Source: Oscillospiraceae bacterium
GTDB taxonomy: Bacteria; Bacillota; Clostridia; WRLR01
Direction of reading: 5' to 3'
NCBI GenBank assembly: GCA_009777515.1
Contig: WRLR01000023.1
Coordinates: forward strand, 1-44,084
Length of the DNA stretch: 44,084 bases
The notes under the pieces were generated by a model, which did not search any database, was not told the origin of the DNA, and saw nothing but the letters and a program-made list of their open reading frames with translations. The position numbers and the translations under genes are program-made. This document shows, in pieces, positions 33,817 to 41,512 of the stretch; within the stretch, counting starts at the first letter, position 1, and the number at the start of each line of letters is the position of its first letter.

Positions 33817-34932
33817 ATGGCTAAAATTTACCGTGTCGCAATTATTGGCTTCGGCCATATGCACATCAACGAAGTCGGCCTCGCCTACCACAACAACCCT
33901 ACAACAAAAATAGTGGCGATAGCCGACACCAAACCGGAGATTCCGGAACTCAGGGCGGCGCCATATACGCGCGAATGGAATTTAAAGCACGCGCAGGAGA
34001 TATATCCGGAAGCGAAAGTATATGACGACTATTGCGCTTTGCTGGAAAACGAAGAGCTTGATCTCGCTGTCATCACCAGCGAAGTGCGCTACCATAGGGA
34101 GATTGTGTTGGCATGCGCCATAAAAGGCGTGGACGTATGCATCGAAAAACCTATGGCGTACAATTTGGAGGACGCGCTCGCAATGGTGCGCGAAGTAAAG
34201 GAACGCGGCACGCTGTTGATGGTCAACTGGCCGGTCGCCTGGTCTGCTGTCAGCCGCAAAATGCAGAGCCTGGCGGCCGGGGGCGCCATCGGCCGCGTAT
34301 TTCAGATGCGGCTGCGCCTAGGGCACAGCGGGCCGCTGGGCATGGGCGCCAAACACGCGGGCGTGACGGAAACCGCTGCTCCCATGACCGGATATGAACG
34401 CGCCCACACGTGGTGGCACCGCAGGTCCATGGGCGGCGGCGCCATGCTGGACTATTGCTGCTACGGCTGTTTGCTGGCGCAGTGGTACATTGGCCAGGAC
34501 GCCCAGGCGGTAATGGGCATGCGCGCGAACCTGAACAGCGAATGGGGCGACGCGGAAGACAGCGCGGCGTTGATAGTGCGCTTCCCGTCGGCTATGGCCA
34601 CGCTCGAGGGCACATGGGCAACATTCCATCCCGGCGTGCCGGGCGGACCGGTCCTCTATGGTTCGGAAGGCACGATGCTGACTACCAAAGAAGGCGTAAC
34701 CATATATTCGGTCGATGGCACGGAGCGGACGGAAACATTCGCGCCGCTGCCTGCAGGCCGCGAAAGCATCGCGGCGGAGTATGCCCATCATAAAACAACG
34801 GGCGAGCCGATATGCAACCTCGTTGAGAGGGACTACAACCTGCGCGTCATGGCAACGCTGGACGCGGGGCTGCGTTCCTCCGATTCGGGCAAGCTCGAAG
34901 CCGTCGATTCAGTCCACTGGCGCATAGGCTAG
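33817..34932 (+). CDS. Gfo/Idh/MocA-family oxidoreductase
   Basis: This 371-residue protein begins MAKIYRVAIIGFGHMHINEV, with the glycine-rich NAD(P) loop at residues 9-14, and has the family EKP motif in DVCIEKPMAYNLEDAL. The substrate domain contains HTWWHRRSMGGGAMLDYCC and GSEGTMLTTKEGVTIY. It probably oxidises or reduces a sugar or sugar acid. GGAGG lies upstream of the ATG at 33817. Unlike the relative at 13887-15248 it has no N-terminal tail. It is about 60 bp downstream of the solute-binding protein and likely in the same transcript, so its substrate may be the imported sugar. Confidence 0.9.
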   Translation: MAKIYRVAIIGFGHMHINEVGLAYHNNPTTKIVAIADTKPEIPELRAAPYTREWNLKHAQEIYPEAKVYDDYCALLENEELDLAVITSEVRYHREIVLACAIKGVDVCIEKPMAYNLEDALAMVREVKERGTLLMVNWPVAWSAVSRKMQSLAAGGAIGRVFQMRLRLGHSGPLGMGAKHAGVTETAAPMTGYERAHTWWHRRSMGGGAMLDYCCYGCLLAQWYIGQDAQAVMGMRANLNSEWGDAEDSAALIVRFPSAMATLEGTWATFHPGVPGGPVLYGSEGTMLTTKEGVTIYSVDGTERTETFAPLPAGRESIAAEYAHHKTTGEPICNLVERDYNLRVMATLDAGLRSSDSGKLEAVDSVHWRIG

Positions 34933-35081
34933 CCTAACTTAAGTAAAATGCGAAATTATAGCATTAAATTATCAGAAAGGGCAGTACTGTAGCGCGGCAT
35001 GACTAAATACGAATGGGTATCGTCACGTTTGTCATGCTTTGTTTACGATAAAATGCGCAAAGTCTGTGTATGGCCTTTTAT

Positions 35082-35393
35082 ATGGCTTGTTTATTAGGTC
35101 ATAAATGGGATGGATGCAAATGTTCAAAATGCGGAAAAATTCGCAATGAACAACATGACTGGGTCGGCTGCATATGCAATCGTTGCAAAAAAAACCATAA
35201 TTGGGTTGAAAAAAAATCACAGGTGGTAGAATCAGTCCTATGGGTTAGTAATGTAACCGATACTGCGGTTGGTCACGATCAAGGGGGATATAATATAATT
35301 TATGAATGCAGCATTTGCGGAGAAATTAAAGACGTATTTTCTGAATCGAGCTCTGTACCAGAAAAAGTAAAATACGTAGGTATTGACGAATAG
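35082..35393 (+). CDS. small tandem zinc-ribbon protein
   Basis: This 103-residue protein starts MACLLGHKWDGCKCSKCGKI and repeats the pattern (G-C-x-C-x-x-C followed by H-x-W) twice in the first 45 residues, then has a third CxxC (ECSICGEI) near 80. The spacing predicts two or three small zinc ribbons. Similar short proteins with CKCxxCGK repeats occur in Firmicutes accessory regions and have no known job. An in-frame ATG 4 codons earlier (35070) is possible; neither start has a strong ribosome binding site. It is AT-rich and marks the left side of the accessory island. Confidence 0.6.
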   Translation: MACLLGHKWDGCKCSKCGKIRNEQHDWVGCICNRCKKNHNWVEKKSQVVESVLWVSNVTDTAVGHDQGGYNIIYECSICGEIKDVFSESSSVPEKVKYVGIDE

Positions 35394-35530
35394 GCAGATC
35401 AATTAGACGGCTTTCTTGATCCGTTAAACAATTTTCAGTTAAGATAGCATGTCATGAAAACCAACCATTTTCTGCCAAAGAATGAAAGTTATACAGGGCG
35501 GGTAAAGTAATACGAAAAACGCTTAATAGG

Positions 35531-35561
35531 GCGCCGAAGTCAATCGGCGCTTTCTTTTTTT
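35531..35561 (+). terminator. strong intrinsic terminator
   Basis: GCGCCGA-AGTCAA-TCGGCGC is a perfect 7-bp stem followed by TTTCTTTTTTT. The nearest upstream gene end is 138 bp away (zinc-ribbon gene); a short ORF MKTNHFLPKNESYTGRVK (35454-35510) lies between, which may be a gene relic. Confidence 0.8.
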
Positions 35562-35727
35562 GAAATAATATATGCAAAAGACATAACAAGCAAGTTGTCG
35601 CGATATGATCCATCTTGCCGGGAAAGATGGGCAGCAAGTCAAGCTCCACATCTTATATATATTGTCAATAGTCAGACCAGGATCCCTATAGTTATTTTGG
35701 ATATATATCCTAATTGCCCCTCTCTGG

Positions 35728-35769
35728 TATAATTTTCATCCTCAGCCAAAAGGAGACGCATCAATGTAG
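35728..35769 (+). pseudogene. orphan promoter and RBS leading to ATG-TAG (gene body lost)
   Basis: An extended -10 (TGGTATAAT, TATAAT at 35728-35733) is followed by a perfect AAAGGAGA (about 35749-35755) and an ATG at 35764 that runs straight into TAG. This is a complete initiation region with no gene after it. The remainder of the 599-bp gap (35394-35992) holds the terminator at 35531, this relic and, at its end, the promoter of the ATPase gene. Confidence 0.45.
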
Positions 35770-35943
35770 CCCCTTGTTCTAGTTAGTGTCTGGTTAGTTT
35801 ATTGAAGTTAATTATAGCATTTACATTAACTTTTGCATATGAGCGACATGAACATTTTCCGTTGAGCAACTTTACTATGTAATGCAGTTATTCGATTTAT
35901 ATATGTAAATATCAGAATTATTCGCCCTAATTCTATTATATAT

Positions 35944-35972
35944 TTGACTTTTTAAGTTTTATTTAATATTAT
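35944..35972 (+). promoter_or_regulatory. promoter of the ATPase-RloB operon
   Basis: TTGACT (35944-35949), a 17-base spacer and TATTAT (35967-35972) lie 20 bp before the ATG's GGGAGGG site, giving a short leader. Confidence 0.6.
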
Positions 35973-35992
35973 TGTAATAGGGAGGGTGCTTT

Positions 35993-37222
35993 ATGTTATG
36001 CCAATTTATTTTCAAAAATTTCAAGTCCTATAGAGATGAAACAGTGATGGATATGCAAGCTACGAACGTAGACGAGCATTCCAGCAGCCTATTGACCAAT
36101 GAAAAGGACAACAAGGCATTTTTACCTGTATCTGTAATATATGGGCCAAACGCAGGAGGAAAGTCCGGTATTTTAGAAGCACTAGCAGTCTTAATTTCTA
36201 TAGTTAAGTACCCAATTGATTTAATGAATCTAAAATCACAAAATTTAGCGAATGGGCGTTATTTGCAATGTTACCCTTTTGCTTTCGATAGTGAATCCCC
36301 AAACTCCCCAATAGAGTTTACGATTTTTTTTCGAAATAAAGGCATTGAATTTAAATATTCAATTACACTCCATAATGGCAATGTTGTATCAGAGAGCCTT
36401 TACAAAAAAAATATAGGAGGCAAAAAATCCGCTACCGTCTTTGAAAGGAACTCAAATGAAATAGTATTGGGAACAATTTTGCGTAAAAAAATTAATAATC
36501 TTGATGTTAACGCCCAAATGCCTTATATCACATTTTTGGCTATTAATCACAACTTTGAAGTGATCAATACTGCCGTTGACTGGTTTACTAAATGTATTAT
36601 TTTAAATTATTCATATGCTGACACATACAATGAGATAAATTTTATTGCTTCAATGAAAAAAACTCTTCTTCAAATTCTACAGGAAGTAGATATACCGATA
36701 AATGATTATTTGCTCGATTTTAAAAATGATGACAAAGGCAACAAAGTGCTTGACTCAATACGTGTTATAAGAAAAATGGATGGAATTGAATATACTTTGG
36801 ATATGTTACAAGAGTCAGGGGGGACTAAAAAGCTTTTTGGTCTTTTACCGTTAGTTCTTCTTTCATTAGCAAACGGCGGATTGTTGTTGGCAGATGAGCT
36901 TGACGCCAATCTACACCCGAAATTGCTGCGTTATATCATAAAACTCTTTACTAACAATGCGGTAAATATCAACAACGCTCAGTTGATTTTTACTTCACAT
37001 GATGTGACGACAATGAAAAATGATATATTCCGGCGCGACGAAATATGGTTCGCTGTTAAAGATACTGATGGCGCAAGTGCTATATATTCACTATATGAAA
37101 TACGTAATGAAGATGGTTCTCGCATAAAATCATCTTCTCCTTATGATAAGCAGTATATGGACGGAAGATATGGCGCAGATCCATACCTATCAGAAATGAT
37201 TAATATACAATGGGATGATTAA
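35993..37222 (+). CDS. AAA/ABC-like ATPase (AAA_15/AAA_21), AbiLi/RloA-type
   Basis: This 409-residue ATPase begins MLCQFIFKNFKSYRDETVMDM, as in OLD/RecF-like ATPases. Walker A GPNAGGKS is at 51-58, the ABC signature LQESGGTKKLFG near 273, Walker B LLLADELDANLHP near 300 and the H-loop FTSHD near 342. Such stand-alone ATPases act as sensors or regulators in two-gene anti-phage modules. It is followed after 3 bp by an RloB-family gene, the arrangement of AbiL (AbiLi/AbiLii) and RloA-RloB pairs. GGGAGGG precedes the ATG. It is AT-rich compared with the backbone. A defence role is inferred from family and context. Confidence 0.87.
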   Translation: MLCQFIFKNFKSYRDETVMDMQATNVDEHSSSLLTNEKDNKAFLPVSVIYGPNAGGKSGILEALAVLISIVKYPIDLMNLKSQNLANGRYLQCYPFAFDSESPNSPIEFTIFFRNKGIEFKYSITLHNGNVVSESLYKKNIGGKKSATVFERNSNEIVLGTILRKKINNLDVNAQMPYITFLAINHNFEVINTAVDWFTKCIILNYSYADTYNEINFIASMKKTLLQILQEVDIPINDYLLDFKNDDKGNKVLDSIRVIRKMDGIEYTLDMLQESGGTKKLFGLLPLVLLSLANGGLLLADELDANLHPKLLRYIIKLFTNNAVNINNAQLIFTSHDVTTMKNDIFRRDEIWFAVKDTDGASAIYSLYEIRNEDGSRIKSSSPYDKQYMDGRYGADPYLSEMINIQWDD

Positions 37223-37225
37223 CAT

Positions 37226-37915
37226 ATGGTTAATAAACCTGTTAAAAAAAGTGACTTGGGTAAAGCTTGGCTGAGGCCGCGACGAGATAGGGAAATCACT
37301 ATCTTACCTGAATATCATTTAATAGTATCAGAGGGGACAAAAACCGAACCAAATTATTTTTTAGGTTTAAAAAGGGAAATTTCACGATGCGGAAAAAATA
37401 GAATCGATATTAGAATAGAAGGAGAGGGGGCAAACACATTATCTTTACTTGAACGCGCACAAGCGCATGTCTCAAGTAGCAACAACCCTATAAAGCATGT
37501 ATGGTTGGTATATGATTTCGATGATTTCCCAAGCGATAATTTTGATAATACATTGCATAAATGCATTGAACTCAGTAAACCAGAAGATAATGTTAAATAC
37601 CATGCATTGTGGTCAAATCAATGCATCGAACTGTGGTTCATGTTACACTTTGAATATTTTCAAAGCAATGTACATAGGGCGGATTACATACCGATTCTCG
37701 ATCGATTCTTAACCGAAATTAGTAAAGATAAGTATACAAAGAACAGAAATGATATATACGACATTTTAAACCCATTTTTACCAAGAGCAATTGAGAACGC
37801 CAAACGCCTAAAAACTCTTCATAATGATGACGCGCCGTCTAGAAATGCACCTGGGACGAATGTCTATGAAATATTCGAGTTTTTATCAGTGTATATCAAA
37901 ATAGGTCAATCATAG
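37226..37915 (+). CDS. RloB-family protein (AbiLii-like)
   Basis: This 229-residue protein has the RloB pattern: LIVSEGTKTEPNYFLGLK near 30-47, KHVWLVYDFDDFPSDNF near 90-105, and SNQCIELWFMLHFEYF near 131-146. The E, DxD and following acidic residues resemble a Toprim-like metal site, so a nuclease activity controlled by the partner ATPase is likely, though unproven. The gene starts 3 bp after the ATPase stop with only a weak ribosome binding site, so translation is probably coupled. It ends at 37915 and is followed by a 310-bp gap with a relic. Confidence 0.87.
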   Translation: MVNKPVKKSDLGKAWLRPRRDREITILPEYHLIVSEGTKTEPNYFLGLKREISRCGKNRIDIRIEGEGANTLSLLERAQAHVSSSNNPIKHVWLVYDFDDFPSDNFDNTLHKCIELSKPEDNVKYHALWSNQCIELWFMLHFEYFQSNVHRADYIPILDRFLTEISKDKYTKNRNDIYDILNPFLPRAIENAKRLKTLHNDDAPSRNAPGTNVYEIFEFLSVYIKIGQS

Positions 37916-38082
37916 AAGTAAATAGCATTGGTTGATTGTTAGGGCATATGCAGAAATCCCAAAGCACATTATCATATGCCTCAAAATGTATTAACGATTT
38001 GCCCCAATTTACTTTAATAATCATTGTTAATTAATCTTTAACGCCATATAATATAATATAAAAATTCCAGTTAGAGGTACGG

Positions 38083-38228
38083 ATGAAAGCAAAGTATTTT
38101 CCTCGTATAGTGGATAAGGTGCTCGTGGATCGCTAGGATTCCGTTGGCGCCGTAATGAAGACTGTCGTCTTAGCGGTTAGAGGGTTTACGAAGCGCAAGC
38201 GGAATTTTTTTGCCTATATATCCAATTA
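38083..38228 (+). pseudogene. AAA_14/DUF4143-type ATPase, N-terminal relic
   Basis: An AGAGG site precedes an ATG at 38083, and the frame reads MKAKYFPRIVDKVLVDR, stop, DSVGAVMK, then unrelated sequence to a stop. The first half matches the usual start of AAA_14/DUF4143 ATPases (Y-x-x-R-I-V-D-x-x-L-x-x-x-L-x-S-x-G-A-V), with TAG where Leu is expected. The Walker A part is missing. It lies in the 310-bp gap after RloB, which otherwise shows only AT-rich sequence. Confidence 0.5.
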
Positions 38229-39062
38229 GTTTTTAACAGTTCCTATTGCTTGTTCAAAGGCTTTGTAAACATTTCTGGTTTTTGATTGGTCGTAAACAGC
38301 GAAAACCAGCTCATCAAAATACTTTTCAAGGCCCTCGTCTTTTAGAAGCTCAATGAAAAATCTCGCGACCACTATCGGGTCGTTCTTGAAAACCCCGCAG
38401 CCATAAGCACCCAGTATCAACGTTTTATTTCCGCGCAACGCAAACAACCTTAGTATTTTTCTCATTCTATCCTTCATTATTGATTTGGCGTAATCAATAT
38501 CAGCAGTCGCTTTACGAAGATACTCGCCCATATTAACGGCGGGCGCGGTCAAGACCGAGGCGGTTAGCGGAGTATCAAAAAGCCCGTTAATATCCTCTCT
38601 AATAAATACGACTTGCGAAGAATAGATCATATGATCCGTATAAAGCATTGTGCCGCACGCGTGGTTTGCCGCGTAGTATTCCGGCATTTTTAATTGTGTC
38701 AGGTACAGGTTGCTGCACATAGCGAGGCTTTCTTCCTGCGCTTGGGCGCCGTTCAAAAACCCGCCGCCGGGATTTTTCGCACTGGCAAAATTCAGAACAC
38801 CGATGCCATCTCTGCCTCTTAGTTCATAAAGGGCTGAAACAACAGGGAGCGGCGTAAGCTTGTATACCGGTTCAGGCCCTGCAACGGCGTCGTCCAACTC
38901 GACAGTGGCAACTGTGTCCGGCGTGTACAGCGTAATATGGTTCATCGAATACCGGTGCAGCCCAGCAACATCAATCTTTCGGCCCCCTTGTTCGTAATAC
39001 CCCAACTCAAACGCTTTAAGCGTCTGTTGTGCTGCGGAAATTCTCTGCTCTCTAGTACTCAT
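38226..39062 (-). CDS. PARG-type ADP-ribose glycohydrolase (TIGR02452 family)
   Basis: This 278-residue protein carries the poly(ADP-ribose) glycohydrolase signature: VLNFASAKNPGGGFLNG, then AQAQEESL near residues 98-112, the GGG-X(6-8)-QEE motif whose second Glu is catalytic. Flanking blocks are SNLYLTQ, DHMIYSSQVVFIRED, VLTAPAVNMGEY and LILGAYGCGVFKNDP. The bacterial enzyme removes ADP-ribose from proteins or DNA. GAGAGG precedes the ATG at 39062. It stands alone, directly beside the ATPase-RloB island, and no ADP-ribosyltransferase (DarT-like) gene was found nearby. It could reverse self- or phage-derived ADP-ribosylation. Confidence 0.9.
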   Translation of the reverse strand: MSTREQRISAAQQTLKAFELGYYEQGGRKIDVAGLHRYSMNHITLYTPDTVATVELDDAVAGPEPVYKLTPLPVVSALYELRGRDGIGVLNFASAKNPGGGFLNGAQAQEESLAMCSNLYLTQLKMPEYYAANHACGTMLYTDHMIYSSQVVFIREDINGLFDTPLTASVLTAPAVNMGEYLRKATADIDYAKSIMKDRMRKILRLFALRGNKTLILGAYGCGVFKNDPIVVARFFIELLKDEGLEKYFDELVFAVYDQSKTRNVYKAFEQAIGTVKN

Positions 39063-39118
39063 TTTTTCCTCTCATCCTCGACAATGACAGTCGCGCTATA
39101 ATAATAGCACGGAACTGG

Positions 39119-39133
39119 GCAGGGTTTCCCTGC
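39119..39133. promoter_or_regulatory. perfect palindrome upstream of the PARG gene
   Basis: GCAGGG-TTT-CCCTGC is a 15-base dyad about 57 bp upstream of the PARG start; it may be an operator or part of a terminator. Confidence 0.3.
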
Positions 39134-39279
39134 TTAGATTGCAGAAGTTTACCAATGAACTCCCCCAAACCGGGTTTGTCCAAGGGCAACACTCGCATAC
39201 TTACTTAATCTATATTAAGCGCGCTGTGTTGACAACTTGCAATGAACCGTCACCTTGATCCATTAAATACATCATATGG

Positions 39280-39317
39280 GGCTCCTATAAGGCATATTAA
39301 CACGCTCTATAGGAGCC
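39280..39317. repeat. inverted repeat at the NUDIX gene end
   Basis: GGCTCCTATA (39280-39289) and TATAGGAGCC (39308-39317) are perfect inverted 10-mers; the right arm covers the stop of the NUDIX gene. No T-run follows. Confidence 0.5.
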
Positions 39318-39813
39318 TTATTTCGTCAAAGTTCGTTTCGCCGGAAAATTCGCCGGACGCTATCATCGCGCTAATGGTATCGGCGTTTTCCCACCGCGCG
39401 TCGCAGGTCTCGCTGAGCTGCAAAACAATATCTTCGATGGGGCAGTCGTGGGAAAACACCCAGACATCTGTCATGCACGAGCCGCCGGGCGGGTGCCTGT
39501 TTTCCAGAATGATCGTCGAAAACAGGCGCCCTTTGCCCGGGTCGAGGGCGATCCCCAGCTCTTCTCCGGCCTCCCGGAGCGCAGCCGCCATGCTACCCTC
39601 CCCTGCCACGGCGGCGCCCCCGCACGTCACCCAAATATTCGGGAGCGTCTCCTTTTCGGGCGACCGCTTAGATATCAACCATTCGCCTTTCCCATTGCGG
39701 ATCCACACATGGACCGCGAGATGGAATTCGCCCCTAAACATAGCCTGCCCGCGCTCAATGACGCGCCCTGTCCTATCGCCATTGCTATCAAGCATATCCC
39801 ACAACTCGCCCAT
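39307..39813 (-). CDS. NUDIX hydrolase
   Basis: This 168-residue protein begins MGELWDMLDSNGDRTGRVIERG, the opening used by IPP-isomerase-like NUDIX proteins, and has the NUDIX box GGAAVAGEGSMAAALREAGEELGI (G-x5-E-x7-REAGEEL) near residues 65-90. It hydrolyses a nucleoside diphosphate linked to another group; the substrate is not known. The start at 39813 has GGGGG 5 bases upstream; a longer frame begins with TTG at 39858. The gene lies upstream of, and in the same direction as, the PARG gene. A NUDIX enzyme beside a PARG could act on released ADP-ribose, but that is inference. Confidence 0.85.
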   Translation of the reverse strand: MGELWDMLDSNGDRTGRVIERGQAMFRGEFHLAVHVWIRNGKGEWLISKRSPEKETLPNIWVTCGGAAVAGEGSMAAALREAGEELGIALDPGKGRLFSTIILENRHPPGGSCMTDVWVFSHDCPIEDIVLQLSETCDARWENADTISAMIASGEFSGETNFDEIRLL

Positions 39814-39920
39814 TCCAGCCCCCAAGAATAATCCGCTGCTTTCGCTCTGTGTTACCAATTAATTTTGCACTTTATTTTACCATAATCGATAGCGTAAATA
39901 ACGCATATTACGCATACAAC

Positions 39921-40575
39921 GTATACAAAGAATCCCCTTCGCGGCCCTCAACATCCCGCGATTTTTTGGGATGGGACGCTGTCCATAAAACCGGCGAATC
40001 CTTCCGGTTCGGCGACTACAGCGACGGGAGCGGCGGCGGCTAGGGCACGATGCTCGCGTTTGACAAGTGGGAGACGCAAATAAACTTTAAGCCTATTGCC
40101 TCGCACCCGCTGTTTTCCGACGCTATTGGCGGCGAGTTTATCAGCATATTTTCGAGGGAGACTGACCGGTTTGCCATCGGCGATCCACGCGAAGCGAATC
40201 AGCAAACGCCCCCGCGAAAATACAATGCGCTGGAGATAACAGGCAACAATTTCGGCACATACGGCGAAACAATAAAACACACAGTATATAAATCGCCAAA
40301 TGGTCACATTACCGGCATGACGGCGCAGGCAACAAGTTGTCGTCAAAATCTGTAGCGTTCGAAATGTCAATCTTTGGGGCATTTTTAGGGGATATGAATA
40401 CGCCCTAACCCAGAAGATCGACGGCGGCGGGCGCCCTGTCGGAAGCCAAAAACGTTACGGTAACCGCACGGAATTCTATAAAGAATACTTGGGCATCGAC
40501 TTTTTCCCTGAAGCGCCGGAAATTTCCATGCCAGCAGCGTTGGCAGGTCTTATATATTTTGCTAAAAACGAGTAA
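39921..40575 (+). pseudogene. broken conserved hypothetical gene
   Basis: One plus frame runs from about 39921 through GWDAVHKTGESFRFGDYSDG, then hits TAG at 40041, and continues in the same frame with WETQINFKPIASHPLFSDAI, YNALEITGNNFGTYGETI and NGHITGMTAQ to a stop at 40353. Homology-like sequence resumes in another frame (LWGIFRGYEYALTQKIDGGG, RTEFYKEYLGIDFFPEAPE, PAALAGLIYFAKNE) to TAA at 40573. So there is one nonsense mutation and one frameshift near 40330. The continuous protein-like character across both shows a former gene of about 210 residues. I do not recognise the family. The left end is uncertain. Confidence 0.55.
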
Positions 40576-40576
40576 A

Positions 40577-41503
40577 TCACCAACCCATCTTTTGAATCGC
40601 TTCTCTTACTACGTTTGCCCAAGGCAAGTAATTTCTTCCCATGTACTCTCCGTGATGACCCGGAAAGGCGAGCAATTCACACCCCAGCCGGTTCGCCATT
40701 ATTTTGGCGGCTCTTGCGTACCAAGTGTTTTTGGCAAGTCCATATTCACCGCATCCGATAAAAATTTCTACACCGCTATTCTTTAGCGCGTCAAAGTCCG
40801 GCTGATAACTTGTGACAGGCAATAACTCTTGAAACAGCAGAAATTCAGAACCTGCCTTCGACGGTATATACTTCACATCGCATGAGATTTTATCCTGCTT
40901 TCTGTATTTATATACTTTTAAAGTGTCAATCATCAAGCGGACGGCGGGTAATTCTATGCCGAAGTAGAATTTCATCGCGCCCCGGGATGCTCCTTTTTGC
41001 TTGCCGATATCATAGCAATCCTTAAAAAAGTCTGCCCATTTTTTTGCCTCGATATCAGGAAGCACGCATGGGATAGCAGCCTCGTGTACGATAGCGCCGT
41101 GAACAGCCTCGGGATAAGCAGTTGACATGTCAAGGGCGATGACCGCACCGCTGCTGTTACCAACCACAATCGCTGATTCTTCACCCGCCGCGCGCAACAC
41201 AGAGAGTGCATCTCGGCTTTGTTGGCGTATGTCGAAATGGTCGGGAAAATTCATTGTACTTCTTGTATTTGCGCGTCTATCATACGTGATGACCTTGTAC
41301 TTGTCGGACAAAGCTTTTGCAATAGGGTAATAACCATCGCCGTCACCGCCGGCGGGCGCAATGAAAATAATCGCTTTCCCCTTGCCGCGTATTTTATAGT
41401 ACAGTTCATCGCCTTCCGTGGATAAAAATCCATCGTAAAAAAAATTGCTTGCCACGTCAATAGCCTCCTTTGAAAGGGGACGGTTCTCATGATCCGCATC
41501 CAT
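40577..41503 (-). CDS. alpha/beta hydrolase
   Basis: This 308-residue protein has an alpha/beta-hydrolase fold: KAIIFIAPAGGDGDGYYPIAK (oxyanion-hole region), VITYDRRANTRS, the nucleophile elbow VVGNSSGAVIALDM (Ser in GNSSG) and a C-terminal FPGHHGEYM with the catalytic His. It resembles small esterases and peroxidase-like hydrolases; the substrate is unknown. The ATG lies 9 bp after the stop of the radical SAM gene, in the same direction, so both are probably read from the SOS-controlled promoter upstream of that gene. Confidence 0.85.
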   Translation of the reverse strand: MDADHENRPLSKEAIDVASNFFYDGFLSTEGDELYYKIRGKGKAIIFIAPAGGDGDGYYPIAKALSDKYKVITYDRRANTRSTMNFPDHFDIRQQSRDALSVLRAAGEESAIVVGNSSGAVIALDMSTAYPEAVHGAIVHEAAIPCVLPDIEAKKWADFFKDCYDIGKQKGASRGAMKFYFGIELPAVRLMIDTLKVYKYRKQDKISCDVKYIPSKAGSEFLLFQELLPVTSYQPDFDALKNSGVEIFIGCGEYGLAKNTWYARAAKIMANRLGCELLAFPGHHGEYMGRNYLPWANVVREAIQKMGW

Positions 41504-41512
41504 TGATCCGCT

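Noticed and set aside
35993-37915. PARIS (AriA-AriB) defence system
   Set aside because: The ATPase is similar in type, but the second protein has RloB motifs rather than those of the DUF4435 AriB protein.
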